This document shows, piece by piece, positions 33,431 through 45,052 of a DNA stretch of 64,000 bases. This stretch comes from Spongospora subterranea f. sp. subterranea. Its lineage: Eukaryota > Endomyxa: Phytomyxea > Phytomyxea > Plasmodiophorida. A model generated the notes under the pieces. That model was not told the DNA's origin. It saw nothing but the letters and a program-made list of their open reading frames with translations, and did not search any database. A program made the position numbers and the translations under genes. The DNA lies in assembly GCA_049724395.1 (NCBI GenBank), contig JAUGWO010000189.1, positions 20,539-84,538 of the forward strand, written 5' to 3'. Each line of letters starts with the position of its first letter. Positions within the stretch are counted from its first letter, which is position 1.

Positions 33431-33649
33431 TGCAACAGAACACTACTACAGAATTGATCATCGTTGAAAGACAGCGAGTTGCAAATGGGCCATGATCGAC
33501 CACCATGATTTTTTCACATGATCGAAAGAGTTGTTCGGCCTGACTTATCTGATGGCGAAAGAGTTTGTTGATGCTGTTCTGCCTTCTGAAGGGATAAGGA
33601 TCGAACAGTAATTGCTCCTCCTTGAATTGATTGCGATGATCTTGTTCGT

Positions 33650-34420
33650 CATCATGTGGATTCATTGTTTCACCTTCTCCTGGTTATGTTCTTGCTCATT
33701 GAACTGCTCCAAAGGAAAGGCTTTTGATGATGAGTTGACAGACAACAAACATGTCCAGTTCACACCATTCTATATGCTGGGTGCAAGGTCATACCTATTT
33801 CTCTTATTGATGTTGTTCATTGAAACTTGATTTGATATGTCATGATTTAGATATTGTAGTTTGTGAATTTGCAGGCCGAGTGAACGTGTCCTTGACCATA
33901 CGGTGTTCATCGCTAACAGGGTCAGAAAATGATTGTTTTCAACAGATTTCTGGTTGTTGCTGATATGATCTTGAGTCGCGGCGACGACGCTTTTCACACA
34001 ACAATGGAACCCAGAATTTGTGATGCCTGTATTTTCCTGTGGTGGCACATTATAATCGAAATTGTGAGAATGACTCTAGTGGCAATATCGAAAACTTGTC
34101 TTTGCTTTCTACTGATCTTCCACACAGTTCCAGGTACCTTAACTAATAAAAGGGAGACACATATAATGGAATGACCATGAGATCGCCAATCCCAATCGGA
34201 AGGACCCAAATCTGAGATCGTATCGAACTGTGTCTCACACACACACACGATTGGATATGACCATGCTGGGCCCTTCAGAATCTTGTGATTGACCACTACT
34301 CAATCGTTGGTAGAGATAAATGAGTTGAAACCCGCCAACCCGGGTTGAGCAAAACCCTTTATTTAATTGAACTTTATTCGGGTTGAATCCAGGTTGAATC
34401 AAGTACGAGTTTGTCATTAT
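33650..34420 (+). repeat. Family C dispersed repeat, third copy
   Basis: Collinear with 25210-26040, ending in the GGTTGAA-rich block (34323-34402). A (CA)n tract of about seven units lies at 34236-34250. Confidence 0.6.
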
Positions 34421-35689
34421 ATTGCGAGAAGTATTGTTCAATGGACAACACAAAATGAACGCAGGGTCCGTTCGCGTCTCTGGCTTTCCTTTGCATATGG
34501 ATTATCTGTTTTTTTTTTCGAAGGCGCCTACCTCGCTTGGGGTGGGATTGCGGGTCTATAACCTGCAGAATAAATCAAGGCCGAACGAATCCAATCAGAT
34601 AGTTGGATGAGTCGCGGTCGTCACCAGATCTCACCAGTTTCATTGCAAATGGTGCGTCTTGTTCACTGGAAGAGGTCGTAGTTGTCATGGCCGCATTTGA
34701 TTCTACAATTCTTTAAACGAGGAAGAAATTCTCTTTAAACAGTTAGGTCATAACCGGAATCAGTGAAGTAGTACAGGAAGTAATGAACCCAACGATCAAC
34801 ACGGTTGTTGAGCAGATCGCCAAGGACCTCTAGTGCATCCGGGTAGGATGAAAACACGAAATAGTCAAGTCATCGATAAATTGATTATTCCGGTTTGATA
34901 TGAGAACAGCTTTGTGAAGTTTCCAGATAGATGAAGTGGAAAGGACTAAACCTTAAGGAAACAGGGCAGTAGTGAGACATCCTTGAATACATCAGAATAC
35001 TACGCCTATATCCATATGAGGCATTGACCATATCCTATGCTCTATCTGTTAATTTATTTCCAATACAGGAGCGATTGTCGCGATTACCCGTCTTGGAGAC
35101 TACCAAAGTGGCGTAAACACAGGCACTGGAGGGATCACGACCAACGAACCCATTCTGATCGATAGTGGCTCGATGGCCTTTCACACCGTCTGGATGTGCA
35201 GGTCCATCACCGACCTGAACAGTAAACATCATCTCGATCTGAGGGTCCATTGAGAAGACCTTTGACGGACGATCATGTTCAGGCGTTGACCGCCAAATAC
35301 TTTCCACCTCACAGTTTTTCGTGTTCTGGGTTGATTGTGCAGGTGAACCGGGGGTTCGGTACGAGTTTGTATCAATCTGTGTTTACCATGAAGATTGCTC
35401 ACTGGCATCATTCGGGTCCATTCTTTTATCGCTGGGTAAATAAAATATTCCATTTGAGATCCAAAGTCACCCAGGCGGGATACCGTATTTGATCGCCTTT
35501 ACGATTATCGGACAGACATCCCCGTTATGAAGAACCCAATACTTTGCAGATCTCAAAATTGTCTGTAAATATCTTTGATTGTGGTCAAACACTCAAGGAC
35601 TCTGCACCGGCAATGAAAGTTTCTGCAGATCGTTGAATAGATACTCAATGGAAGTACTTATATTGATTCGTGTTGAACAAACTTAGTGT
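34421..35689. other. No recognisable gene
   Basis: The longest frames are 90 codons (35035-35307, minus) and 80 codons (35250-35492, plus), overlapping on opposite strands and without known motifs. I see no repeats shared with the rest of the window apart from the start of the next block. Confidence 0.4.
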
Positions 35690-36180
35690 TTTCAATCGAA
35701 TCTTGTCAAAACATTTATATTTCACTGATTGTGCAAATGTTTTGTATCGCCTTTGACAGGATTAGACATGTGATGGACCAACATTCAGATAAATGTGTCA
35801 GAAATCATCAACAATGGATCACCAGGCTCAACAGAAATGTTGGATCAACATATCGCTATTATTGCCGCCAATATCGCTGCATTCCTCGTATTGATATAAT
35901 CTAAAAACGCCCAACTGATACCGGCACCTTCTTTTTCCGGTCTCCAATTTGTCGACAACTTGAACACAGCCGCATTTGTTGAAGAGATCATTGACAGATC
36001 ATTTAGTGGCACAATGGATTGGAAGTCATTAGGGAGATAGAGATTCCAACCGATGGGTGAGAATCATCAATCTGGTTATGGGCGACAATGGTTTCAATAC
36101 CTCTATCGATGATCAGTGGTGGTTAATTTGACGCTCGGCCCATTTTATCATATGTGATATCGTCGTAATATCTTAGAAAA
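35690..36180 (+). repeat. Orphan cassette 3' tail
   Basis: Diverged copy of the tail (TGTGCAAATGTTTTG, TTTGACAGGATTAGAC, then ATCTGGTTATGGGCGACAAT at 36070) with no secreted-family gene in front. It is either the flank of a lost member or a tail moved on its own. Confidence 0.55.
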
Positions 36181-36589
36181 CAACCCCTGTCAACGGTTCG
36201 AGACTAGAACAGACCGGGATTGGTTTGGCGATAAGTCCATGATTATCATGATTGATGCCATTTTCCAAAATCTGCTTGCAGAGGCATTGCGATGCCGAAT
36301 GTGGTTTTCACAAATAATTTAATCAGTTAAAATATTTCCACGATTGATTTTGTCTGTGAAATAAATCAAATAGTTGGTGCTCCCCCAATCTGGATGACTC
36401 TTGTTATATCTCGTTTCGATCTCAGGTGTGTCATGTTTTGACGTCGGAATATCTGGGTACGATATTTTGACGATGGATGTGAATGCCGAGCCAAGTTTTT
36501 CATGTTTTACGACGCTTTTTTACCGCTAACCGGGATGTTCTGGGGGTGAAGAGACCATAGTCTTTGAAGATGGCAGCGTCGGTCGCTTT

Positions 36590-37930
36590 GTCTCTCATGA
36601 CACTTTCGTCGGATGTTTACAGGAGCGGAAACATTCAGACACGGTAGTGTCCTGGTCTTCTGCAGACCCAATCTATTCCTTCTCGCCCATTTGGCTCCGT
36701 TGCCCTCGACTCAATTACCGACCTTACGCTCTCAGAACTCGAATTGTATCTTATTCATTGATCGCCTAACCAATGTTGGTCAATTCGCTCCCTGCCATGG
36801 TCCTCCAGACGCCGAGACTACCGTAAACCTGTTCCTGTTTACCATTGTTCGGCTTTATGACATCCCCAACCAGATCATTAGTGATCGTGGTCCCCAGTTT
36901 TTTGCAAATTCTGGAACCGGTTCGTCCCACTTTTAGGCGCTGATATCTCGTTGACATCGGGTTATTACTGTCAGACGAACGAACAAGAGCGCCTCAATCA
37001 AATCCTGGAACAATACTTGCGTTGTTATACCTCCTATCAACAGAACGATTGGTCTCATCTTCTTCCTCTTGCAGAATTCTCCTACAACAATTCGCTGCAT
37101 TCGTTTACGGGATTGTCGCCATCTTCGCGTTGCGTTGATTATCATCCAAAGTTCGATCCCGCGCTGAATTCTTGTCAAGGGCAAGCACGGGACTGCAGGC
37201 AAACAATGGTAATAAAGGCAATTAGAATTACGAATGATGTATTTGATTAAATTTAATCCGTTTTAACGGTGGAAAAATGGGGTCCTGATATATGTTCAAG
37301 TCACCCGTCGTCGACATATGGAATGGCTGGTTCACGACACTTCACCGGCCCACATGTTTGGCTTCGTGATCAACTTGCCATCGCTCAAACACGTTATTGC
37401 GACCATGCCGACCGTCGTCGTTCCTCAACTCGATCGTGTTTAATTATCCACTTTCAACATCCGTTCGACACGTCAATGTCTCAAACTATCATCTTTCAAC
37501 ATTGGTCCCTTTTCAATCAAAAGAACCCTCGGACCCGTTTACTGCTGACCTGGAGCTACCTCCTTCGATGACGATCCCCCAGGTTTTCACATTGCCTCAC
37601 TCTCCCCAGTTGTTATTAACACAATTCCTCATCGTGTTCAGGGACCTCCACCCACAGTTTTTGTCGACAACGATCTTTAACAGACTCCTCACTCTCTGGT
37701 GAATGCCGGTTCTCGACTCCCGGTATCATCGCTCCAATCTTCAATTACCTGATCGATTGGAAAGGCTACACTCCCGCCGATCGTTCTTGGGGAATCATGT
37801 GATATCATGACCCACGACGTCCCTGTTTCACCAAGATCACCCTGAACTTCCTGGTCCCGCATTCACAGCACCTCGCCGTCCTCCAGCGTTTGGTACCCGC
37901 TCGTCTTGTCGGGGGTAATGTCGTGAACTA
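36590..37930 (+). mobile_element. Ty3/gypsy chromovirus relic: integrase and chromodomain end (fossil)
   Basis: It carries integrase core phrases (VPNQI-like DIPNQIISDRGPQF at about 36870, ERLNQILEQYLRCYTSYQQ at 36990, LPLAEFSYNNSLHS at 37060), then a segment resembling the post-integrase linker and a chromodomain piece (near 37745, a DWKGYTPADRSWG-like reading). Gag, protease and reverse transcriptase are absent and no LTR was found. It is broken at many points. Confidence 0.75.
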
Positions 37931-38325
37931 GCCTTGCATATGTCCACGACGAGTGATTCGAACTTATATCAGGACCCCTTTTTTCCACCGTCAAAACGGA
38001 TCAAATAAATATAAACCATTTGCAAATTTGATTGCCTTTATTACCATTGACAACCGATGAGATCTATTGGTATTCCTCCATTACCATTATATCTGATCGT
38101 ACCCGATTCAAACCAATCATTAGACTCGAAATTAAAATCAATCGACATCATTCGAGAGTGACAGGCGTAGTCTATAGCCGAAGGAGATGTGAACTCCACG
38201 ACTTGAACGGAAAACAGTTGAGGTGAATAAAACAGAACAGTGGTATGAACCTGTGAATATGCCCTAAACCCATCAAGTTTATTTGATTTTTGATCGAGTT
38301 TGCTTCGTTCTTAGCGGGTCAACTC
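37931..38325. other. No recognisable gene
   Basis: Only a 64-codon frame at 38032-38226. This stretch is the 3' flank of the minus-strand gene ending at 38326. Confidence 0.4.
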
Positions 38326-40531
38326 TTATCGAATTTTGTTTGACCGAAATTCATATGGGCAAATATCAGATCCCTTTTTGCGTGATCCAGGACAGCAATT
38401 GCGATTGAACTTGCAGTACGATATTGATTTTCCCCATCTCAGAACAAATTCCAAAAGTTTTCCGCCGCAGTGACGATGAAAACAATTTAAGATAGGACGA
38501 ATGCTATCTCTGACAAGAGCAGTTAATTTGGGATTGGCCGGTCTCGTTGCCTTTGTCTTCGCAATCTCGAACTTTTCATACTGCTCGAGAATCTCGGTAA
38601 ACGATTTAAGGAGGTCTCGGGGTGATTGATGGCGAAGATAAAGTCTTGCTGGAATATCAAATTGAATCTGGTAAAATTCGCAACGACGCGACTCCAAGCC
38701 ATGACATTCGTTTGTGCTGAATTGCGAATGCCGGAATTCAGGGCCCCATTTTTCAATCCATGCATCTATATTTTGGCGACAGTGATGAACAAAGCATCCC
38801 CAAATGGGTTTCGCAGACAGGTAATAGAAATTTTGAAAACGACGTCGGACCTTAAGGCTATGTAATTGGTATTTCTCGACGAATTCCCCACACAGATTGA
38901 GGTTTGTTTCGACCGTTTTTTTTGACGCTAAAACAGCACCAATGAGAGCTTGAAGATCCGATGTTTCGGAGCAGTATCTGAAAGCGCAAATGTTAATCAA
39001 TATTTGTAAAACAAAGGCGTATGAAACCTGTCGTCAGGGTTTCCGAAACTTTTTACCTCTCGTAACCGCAGGGTTGGAGAACTGTGCCATGACCGGGGCA
39101 GCAATTCTGATCAAAGAAACGATGGTCAAAACACGGGCCCCAACGTGTCTGGAACAGGCGAATGTCTTTGTCGCAACATTTGATGAGACATTTAAGGACG
39201 GGTATGCACGTGGCCTTGAGATCCGCAAACACCTCAACACAAATACTGGAGAGCAGCAAACTGGAAGAGGCCAGCTTCAAAAAAAAATTCGAAATTACCA
39301 TCAATTTTTGCAGGGTGCTGGTTGCCTTTTTGATTTGACTACGCTGAGGAAAATCGAAGATGTTTTGTCCGACCTCAAGGGTGTCATCCCCGGGTGGCTT
39401 TCCAAGCAACAGTAGTTCCGACATGGCGACACTGTCGTAAAACTCGGCCTCGGCGGAATTGGGCTTTTTTCCCTAAGTAGACGATCACGTTTGTGATCAT
39501 CAAATCCCAGACAGAGTGGACCACTACGGTTCTGACCAGAAACGCACAGAGGCTATTATAGTCTTTGACCTCATCCTGGTGGAGGTTTAAGAGCGGACTG
39601 AGCTTTTTCAGTTGGATGAAGTACTTTTGTTTGAAACAAAAATCCTGTTGTTGACTTTGCCCCAGAATTACATCCTAAGTACACAATCAGCAGTTATTGG
39701 CAATCGTGAATTCGGCAATCACTTACTGGCACAAAAAACTGAGGATTTATCGTATTTTGGATTGATTGTTCACCATCATTAGTGATACGCCATGCATCAT
39801 TTGAAGTTGTGTTCGGGTTCCAATCCTAAGACAAACTTAGCAAACCGAACCACAATTTGGGACATGAGCTGAACGCCTGAATTGTTCGAGGAACTTTCAC
39901 CTACCTCCTGGGCGTTGTTGTTATCGGGCATGAGATTCTCTGGAAAATCTTTGGACGGCAACATTTCCGAATGAGTTGGAAGTTGATTTAAATCGAAAAA
40001 ACAAACGATTTTTTCGCCCACTTCTCTCAACTGTTGAGAATCGATTCTGATATGGGATGCACCAATTTTCGAATTGGTGCTCGAATCCCATTTCTAAGAA
40101 CGCATTTAGCAAATCGAATCACGATCTGAAGAAGAATTGAACGAATACATGAATCGAGGAACAATCACCAAAATGGGCGACGCCTCTTGTGTTTGAATAA
40201 TCAGACGCCAAGAAGGAATTGCCTTTCAGAGATTTTGACTCCCTTGTTGTCGAAGATTCAAATAATGGAAATGTTAAAACTTGCTTTTCGCCATCGAACA
40301 TTGGACAACGCGACATGGCGTCCTGAAAGAACCAATGCTTTCCAATTTTGGGCAATATTTTGGAGGGACGTTCCTGATCTATACCGGGAAAGTGGAGGAG
40401 GCGATTCTAGGGGCGACATGGGACTGATTTGAGCCAAGCGGGTTGTCCCCACCAGGTTCAGCTTCGATTGTCGCAGATCGAGTCGACCCGACCGCCACAA
40501 ACAGCAATCCCAACAAGTTGAGGGCATGCAT
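38326..40531 (-). CDS. Secreted cysteine-rich repeat protein, seven exons
   Basis: Exons (minus strand): 40531-40385, 40322-40149, 40093-39905, 39825-39727, 39674-39528, 39472-39057, 38977-38326, giving 607 residues. The six introns are 62, 55, 79, 52, 55 and 79 bp, all GT-AG; exons 1-5 are multiples of three. The start gives a signal peptide (MHALNLLGLLFVAVGSTRSA). Residues 20-260 are polar with no known domain. Three related cysteine units follow at about 343-389, 448-493 and 551-601, pattern CF-x2-HC/CC, x4-W/F-x3-WG, then x6-F-x3-C-x-G-x6-8-C-x2-Y/F, probably disulfide-bonded. Introns 2 and 3 with flanking exon ends are similar, suggesting exon duplication. Splicing is inferred. The exon 3 donor is GTAGGT; a second in-frame donor 33 bp downstream (39871) is possible. 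Confidence 0.75.
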
Positions 40532-40710
40532 TGGAGAAATGGCGCAACAGTAGGTAGCGCCGTTCTCCAAGTGGCAAAGATGAGTTTTAGAGTCAAACAT
40601 GAGACGAACGGCACTGGGTGCTGTACGCGAGGGTGCCAACTGCGACGTTGTGCTTGTTAATACAGTAGGTTCTTCTCCGATGCAGATGACCGGTTTTCAC
40701 TCCAATCTAC

Positions 40711-41175
40711 TCAACTGTCCTGCTGGATTTTGTGATTGAGTTCTGCCTTTGTCAACATGCTGCGATCATCGAAGCCAACGTCGTAGGAAAGAGAGATAAG
40801 GATTCTGCAAGTGTCGTCAAATCTGTTGATTGCGCAAATCAAAACGGGGTAGTCAGTAGAATAGCTCTTTTTTGTTTGAAAAGGAATTCCGCAGTGAACG
40901 GGAAGGAATGTTGTCAGGTTAGGGAGGGTGAAGACGCCCACATTAATACTGAAAATGTCGAATGGCGCCCAGGTTGAATCTGTATCTGAGAACCTGTGCC
41001 ACTGTAAAGGTCTGTAATGGGATCCAAACGGGAATCTGCGATTTCGAGACGTAATGAGCAGGCGGTGAAGATCAACACTGACGTAGGGGTCACATGGCAT
41101 CCAAAAACCTGTCATTATACCTGATGTGCTGTGAATGCAATTCGCGAACAGAATGGACTGAAATAAAACACTCAT
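40711..41175 (-). CDS. Hypothetical 154-residue ORF
   Basis: Open frame upstream of the cysteine-rich gene, same strand. The N-terminus (MSVLFQSILFANCIHSTSG) is weakly signal-peptide-like; four cysteines are scattered. No family is recognised and the opposite strand is also open in part. It could be an exon of a spliced gene or chance. Confidence 0.2.
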   Translation of the reverse strand: MSVLFQSILFANCIHSTSGIMTGFWMPCDPYVSVDLHRLLITSRNRRFPFGSHYRPLQWHRFSDTDSTWAPFDIFSINVGVFTLPNLTTFLPVHCGIPFQTKKSYSTDYPVLICAINRFDDTCRILISLSYDVGFDDRSMLTKAELNHKIQQDS

Positions 41176-41960
41176 TTTTCCTTGAAATAGAAATTTTTGC
41201 TCATGCTCAATTTTCTAGCTCATGTGTTGATTTGCCGGGTTTGTTTGTTCATTGTTTTTCCCTGGGATTGGTTGATATGGTGATGTTTTTTCGTATGTAT
41301 TCTGACCCGGCCCAGGTCCTACAAGTAGGATCGAAGTGTCAGTAAATATGATGGTAGTGAAGGAATAGCCGGGAGTCATGGCCTCTTCCAAGTATTGAGA
41401 ACAACCGAACCACAACAAAACTTATATATCGGATACATTGAACCGTAAAAAGTTTGGCGATTACCGAATTTCTGAATACCACGATAATACCGACTTGACG
41501 ACACAGGAAAAAATTGATTTATCGGACTAGGGCAACTCAGGAAGCACTACATGAGAATGACGATCTCGAGAACAGACACAACATGAATAACATACCATAG
41601 CAACAAAGGAGTAGCAATATCCACATTAGTAATGATTAAAAATAGAAATTATATATAGGAAACCTGATGTCGCACGATGAACAGACAATGTAGCTAAACC
41701 AAACCACCTTACAATGCCATGGTCGAATATCGTCTCACACAGAGTTATCGGCAAATCACCCCTCCTGACAACATGAATCAACAATTGTTGCGGAATCACA
41801 AACCACATTGATGCTGCATCTTCTTTGTGCTGTGACCTCAAAGATGTCATAGAGACCTACCACAAACGTGTTGAACGCAATCACAAAAAAAGGACACGTC
41901 CGTTCGTGGTCATCGTCTATGCCTTGACACCAAAGATGTGAACAGCAGATCAGAACGACA
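41176..41960. other. No recognisable gene; repeat fragments at the end
   Basis: Around 41865-41890 the sequence GTTGAACGCAATCACAAAAA matches the 3' end of dispersed repeat X (54570), and CACCAAAGATGTGAACAG at 41930 matches family P. The rest shows nothing recognisable. Confidence 0.45.
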
Positions 41961-42156
41961 ACGTAATCGGGTGGGGACAGGTCCCATTCGGTGTGGTCGT
42001 TATGACAGATTATGGGGATGAATTCAGCTGGTCTAATTGGTTCAGTGGATACCCAAGGGTACTTGTAGCGGCCAGGAGAGAGTAGGGAAAATATGGGAGT
42101 ACACAGGATTACCCGACCAATAAGAACCCGCCAACATTTGTATACCATACCATACC
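41961..42156 (+). mobile_element. SINE copy, 3' part
   Basis: TAATCGGGTGGGGACAGGTC, then AGCTGGTCTAATTGGTTC, GATACCCAAGGGTACTTGTA, and a TATACCATACCATACC tail. The same body and tail occur in the other copies; the head is truncated. Confidence 0.8.
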
Positions 42157-42179
42157 GTTCCCCAGTCTAGTCCTTCGTC

Positions 42180-42930
42180 ATCAGCCTTTCTTAGTCCCAA
42201 GTTCATACCACAGGTGACGATTACGTAATGGATATTGGAGAGTCAACAAAGAACGAACTTACCCAAGCCATTGAAAACATCATGATTTCACGAGCTGTAC
42301 AAGACGGTATCGGCCAGGCAAAAGGAAACGATTCGCCGATCTCGTTTTAAAACATTCCGACATACGGCGCATCAAACTCGGACGAGATCCACCCGATAAG
42401 GTCGAACCAATGACGCTGCATGTTAAACCGGGTTGCCCCAACATGTTCGAACCACGACCCGGCGCTATTCTCCCCTACACCGGGCGTTCATGCTCGCCAC
42501 ACTACAGAACTGGGAGGAACGGTGTCACCTTCAGGATCCCACACGCCCGATCAGCATCAGCATGTTGAAAAAGACTGCTCTCAGGGCATTCCGCCATTTA
42601 TTAACACCAGGGCAGTGAGCGGAATACATGAAAGGACCATTTACCCCATGCCTCATCTAGACATTGTTTATCATATCTTCGCCATGCCTCTACGTTTATA
42701 CTGCTGGACGCGTTTAAGGGATATTGGCACAATTTTCTCTCGATCCAGATTCTCGGGAGCGCTGTTCATTTTGACACACGAGGCGGGTTTTACGTCACCT
42801 CGTATTATCCAGGGCTTTTGCCGATGCGGTGTTTGCTTTCCAATCAAAGATCCAACAGGTGCAAGGCAATCTCCTCTACAAGTGTTATTGATTGATAATT
42901 TGTTAGGTTATGCAAGCAGCATTGCGATTA
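42180..42930 (+). mobile_element. Ty3/gypsy reverse-transcriptase relic (fossil)
   Basis: It reads a pre-RT segment (LGRDPPDKVEPMTLHVKPG near 42375, RRYSPLHRAFMLAT near 42460) and RT pieces (YPMPHLDIVYHIF near 42640, THEAGFTSPRIIQGF near 42775). No LTRs are seen. It is broken and ends where pogo-like sequence begins. Confidence 0.7.
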
Positions 42931-43159
42931 TTTGGTGACGGAGATGCCAGTGACGACGAAATAGGAAAAGTTTACAGAGTTCGGGTGACACCACGTATTC
43001 GGACTTTGATCATATCACGTGTTGAAGTTATGGAGTTTACTGAAAACATAAACGAGGATGCGGCGTCAGAGATGTTTAATAACCATATTCATGGACTGTT
43101 TGGGTATTTCGGTAAAATCAATTTTTCGTGGGACGATCTGGGGTAAAAGATTACGCGCA

Positions 43160-44690
43160 CGATGATAAAGAACTGTTATGCCGTCCAAGTTTCATTATTC
43201 CCGATCGTGGTCGCTTTTGCTCAATGTAGCCAAGCTTCAACTATTAATCCGGCGACAACGCTTGTGGATGAAGTCGAGAATATCAATAATGAAGGCGTGA
43301 CAGCGAATAGGGTCACAGATGTCAGAAAAAGAACACTGCAGCAAATGTCTACATTGAAGGATCGAGAAACCGTAATACAAAGGATGCATGAGGACGCTGA
43401 GGAAAATCGTGACAACCACGTCATATCTAGTGCAGTGAAACACATTTCGACACGATTTTTCAGAGGAAACAGCAAGGTTAACTTACAGGAACGTATTTTT
43501 GAAAAACATTAGTAGGTATACGAAGTCGGTTACAAATTTACAGGCGGGAATACGTAGGAAAGTGATGCTGAAAGCGCTGCCTGATCGAGGAAGAAGCAGT
43601 TCCGAATGGGTGATTGGCTGCATGAGGAGGCTAGCGAATTTCGAAGGCATACGAAATGTGGATTCAAATTCTCTCCAAAGCAATTTGTGCAAGCTGGCGC
43701 GACGCATTACAAGTGAGAGCCAAGGAAAAGTGAAAGCCAATTGTGCAGAAAGTGGTTGAAACTTGATATTTAACTGGATCAATAGCAGGTTAACAATGTT
43801 TGCAAGAAAAAAAAACATTGTTAGCCGGAAGCAAACCGGGAAATTGCTATATAGTCCTGAAAACAGGAACAAACTGAGGAAGCAGTGGCGTACGATCTTG
43901 GGCAGTTGAGGAGAGATTTTGCTGCGGGTTTGCCCCATACGACGACCTGAGTGAGAAACGCATTTCGTCGTCAATGTTGCTAATGGTCGGACACTGAGAT
44001 CAGAGGGGATCAAGAAGTCAAACACTCTGATGCTGTTTCTGGAGGACAGGCAATGACCATGGTCGTGTGAATCATCGGAGGGCCGTCTTCTCATATTGAA
44101 GCTCCGATAAGGATTTTCCAAAACACAAACCCAGTTACCTTTTAAAAACTATTACGAAAGAAGTTCCGAGCGCGTGTTATCGTACGAGCCCGAAAGAATA
44201 GATGGACAGGACCGTTTTTCCTCAATGAGTTACGGAACGTAAAGCGACATTCACGGTCGGAAGAAAGTGATAATTCTTGACAGTTGTGGCCGACACAATA
44301 TAATTACGGAACTCCAACAAGCTTTGAATGAAAAGCGGACCTATTAAGGTTTTTACCACCGTTCGCGACACATCAGCAGACCCTTTGATTATTTCAAAGA
44401 TTAAAGATGCTTGCTCAGCCAGGTGGGAGGCCAAGAAAGCCGAAATGGTCTCAAATGGGCAATGTCCAATGAAGAAGGGGTCGTCGTGGTCGGGGAAAAT
44501 AAAAAACCATACAAATAGCGGCCGACGCAGTGCGGCATGTATCAGCCAGAGGGATGTCGTCGGTCTGACATAAGCGCGTAAAGCCATGATTAGGTGTGGA
44601 CTCGCTCGCGATGAAAATTGGAGATTGGAACGAAGCGCAATTGACGCCGGAGCTTCAGGCAATTGTTGGAAAACACCGAGCAAGCTTTGA
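43160..44690 (+). mobile_element. pogo-like DDE transposon relic 3
   Basis: N-terminal region (HVISSAVKHISTRFFRGNSK near 43420; NLQAGIRRKVMLKALPDRGR near 43535; SSSEWVIGCMRRL near 43590), middle (REQTEEAV-like then AYDLGQLRRDFAAGL near 43885), a catalytic-strand segment (KVIILDSCGRHNIITELQQA near 44262) and a C-terminal block (SKIKDACSARWEAKKAEMVS near 44396, SWSGKIKN near 44475). Same family as 23450-24770 but a different copy. Many frameshifts and stops; inactive. Confidence 0.7.
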
Positions 44691-45052
44691 TGGCGTGCCC
44701 CAATTCAATTCAATGTGAGATTGCACGTAGAGTGACCCGACTCAGTGAGTGCACTCAGATTGCCCAAGGTTGGGACGGCATCTGGCGGCGCTTTCGGCCA
44801 AAGGCTGCAGCGAACTGTCAAAAATTCTTTGCCATTGCTTTTTAATATGACGACAGCATTCGACGACAGAACCTCAATCGTTGCCCTAGTGACCATAACT
44901 CTTCACGCATCTAAATTTAGATTATCACGCATTCCTGTTCGCACTTGACACTGGTGAAATCGCTTTCCGCAAAACCCCCAATTTTCCGCTATTTTTTACT
45001 GTGGCACATTCACTTCAGGTGTGGTATTCACTTCTTATCGAAGTCGACGACG

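Noticed and set aside
39455-39475. Frameshift or programmed slippage at GGGAAAAAAG in the Cys-repeat gene
   Set aside because: A 55-bp GT-AG intron (39473-39527) with the same TTAG end as its neighbours joins the exons in phase, so no slippage is needed.
40379-40384. Premature stop ending a 50-residue secreted peptide
   Set aside because: The stop lies inside intron 1; splicing at CCG|GTATAG and CTTTCAG|GAC continues the frame.
43483-44121. 212-codon minus-strand ORF
   Set aside because: It is antisense to recognisable pogo transposase text and has no motifs of its own.
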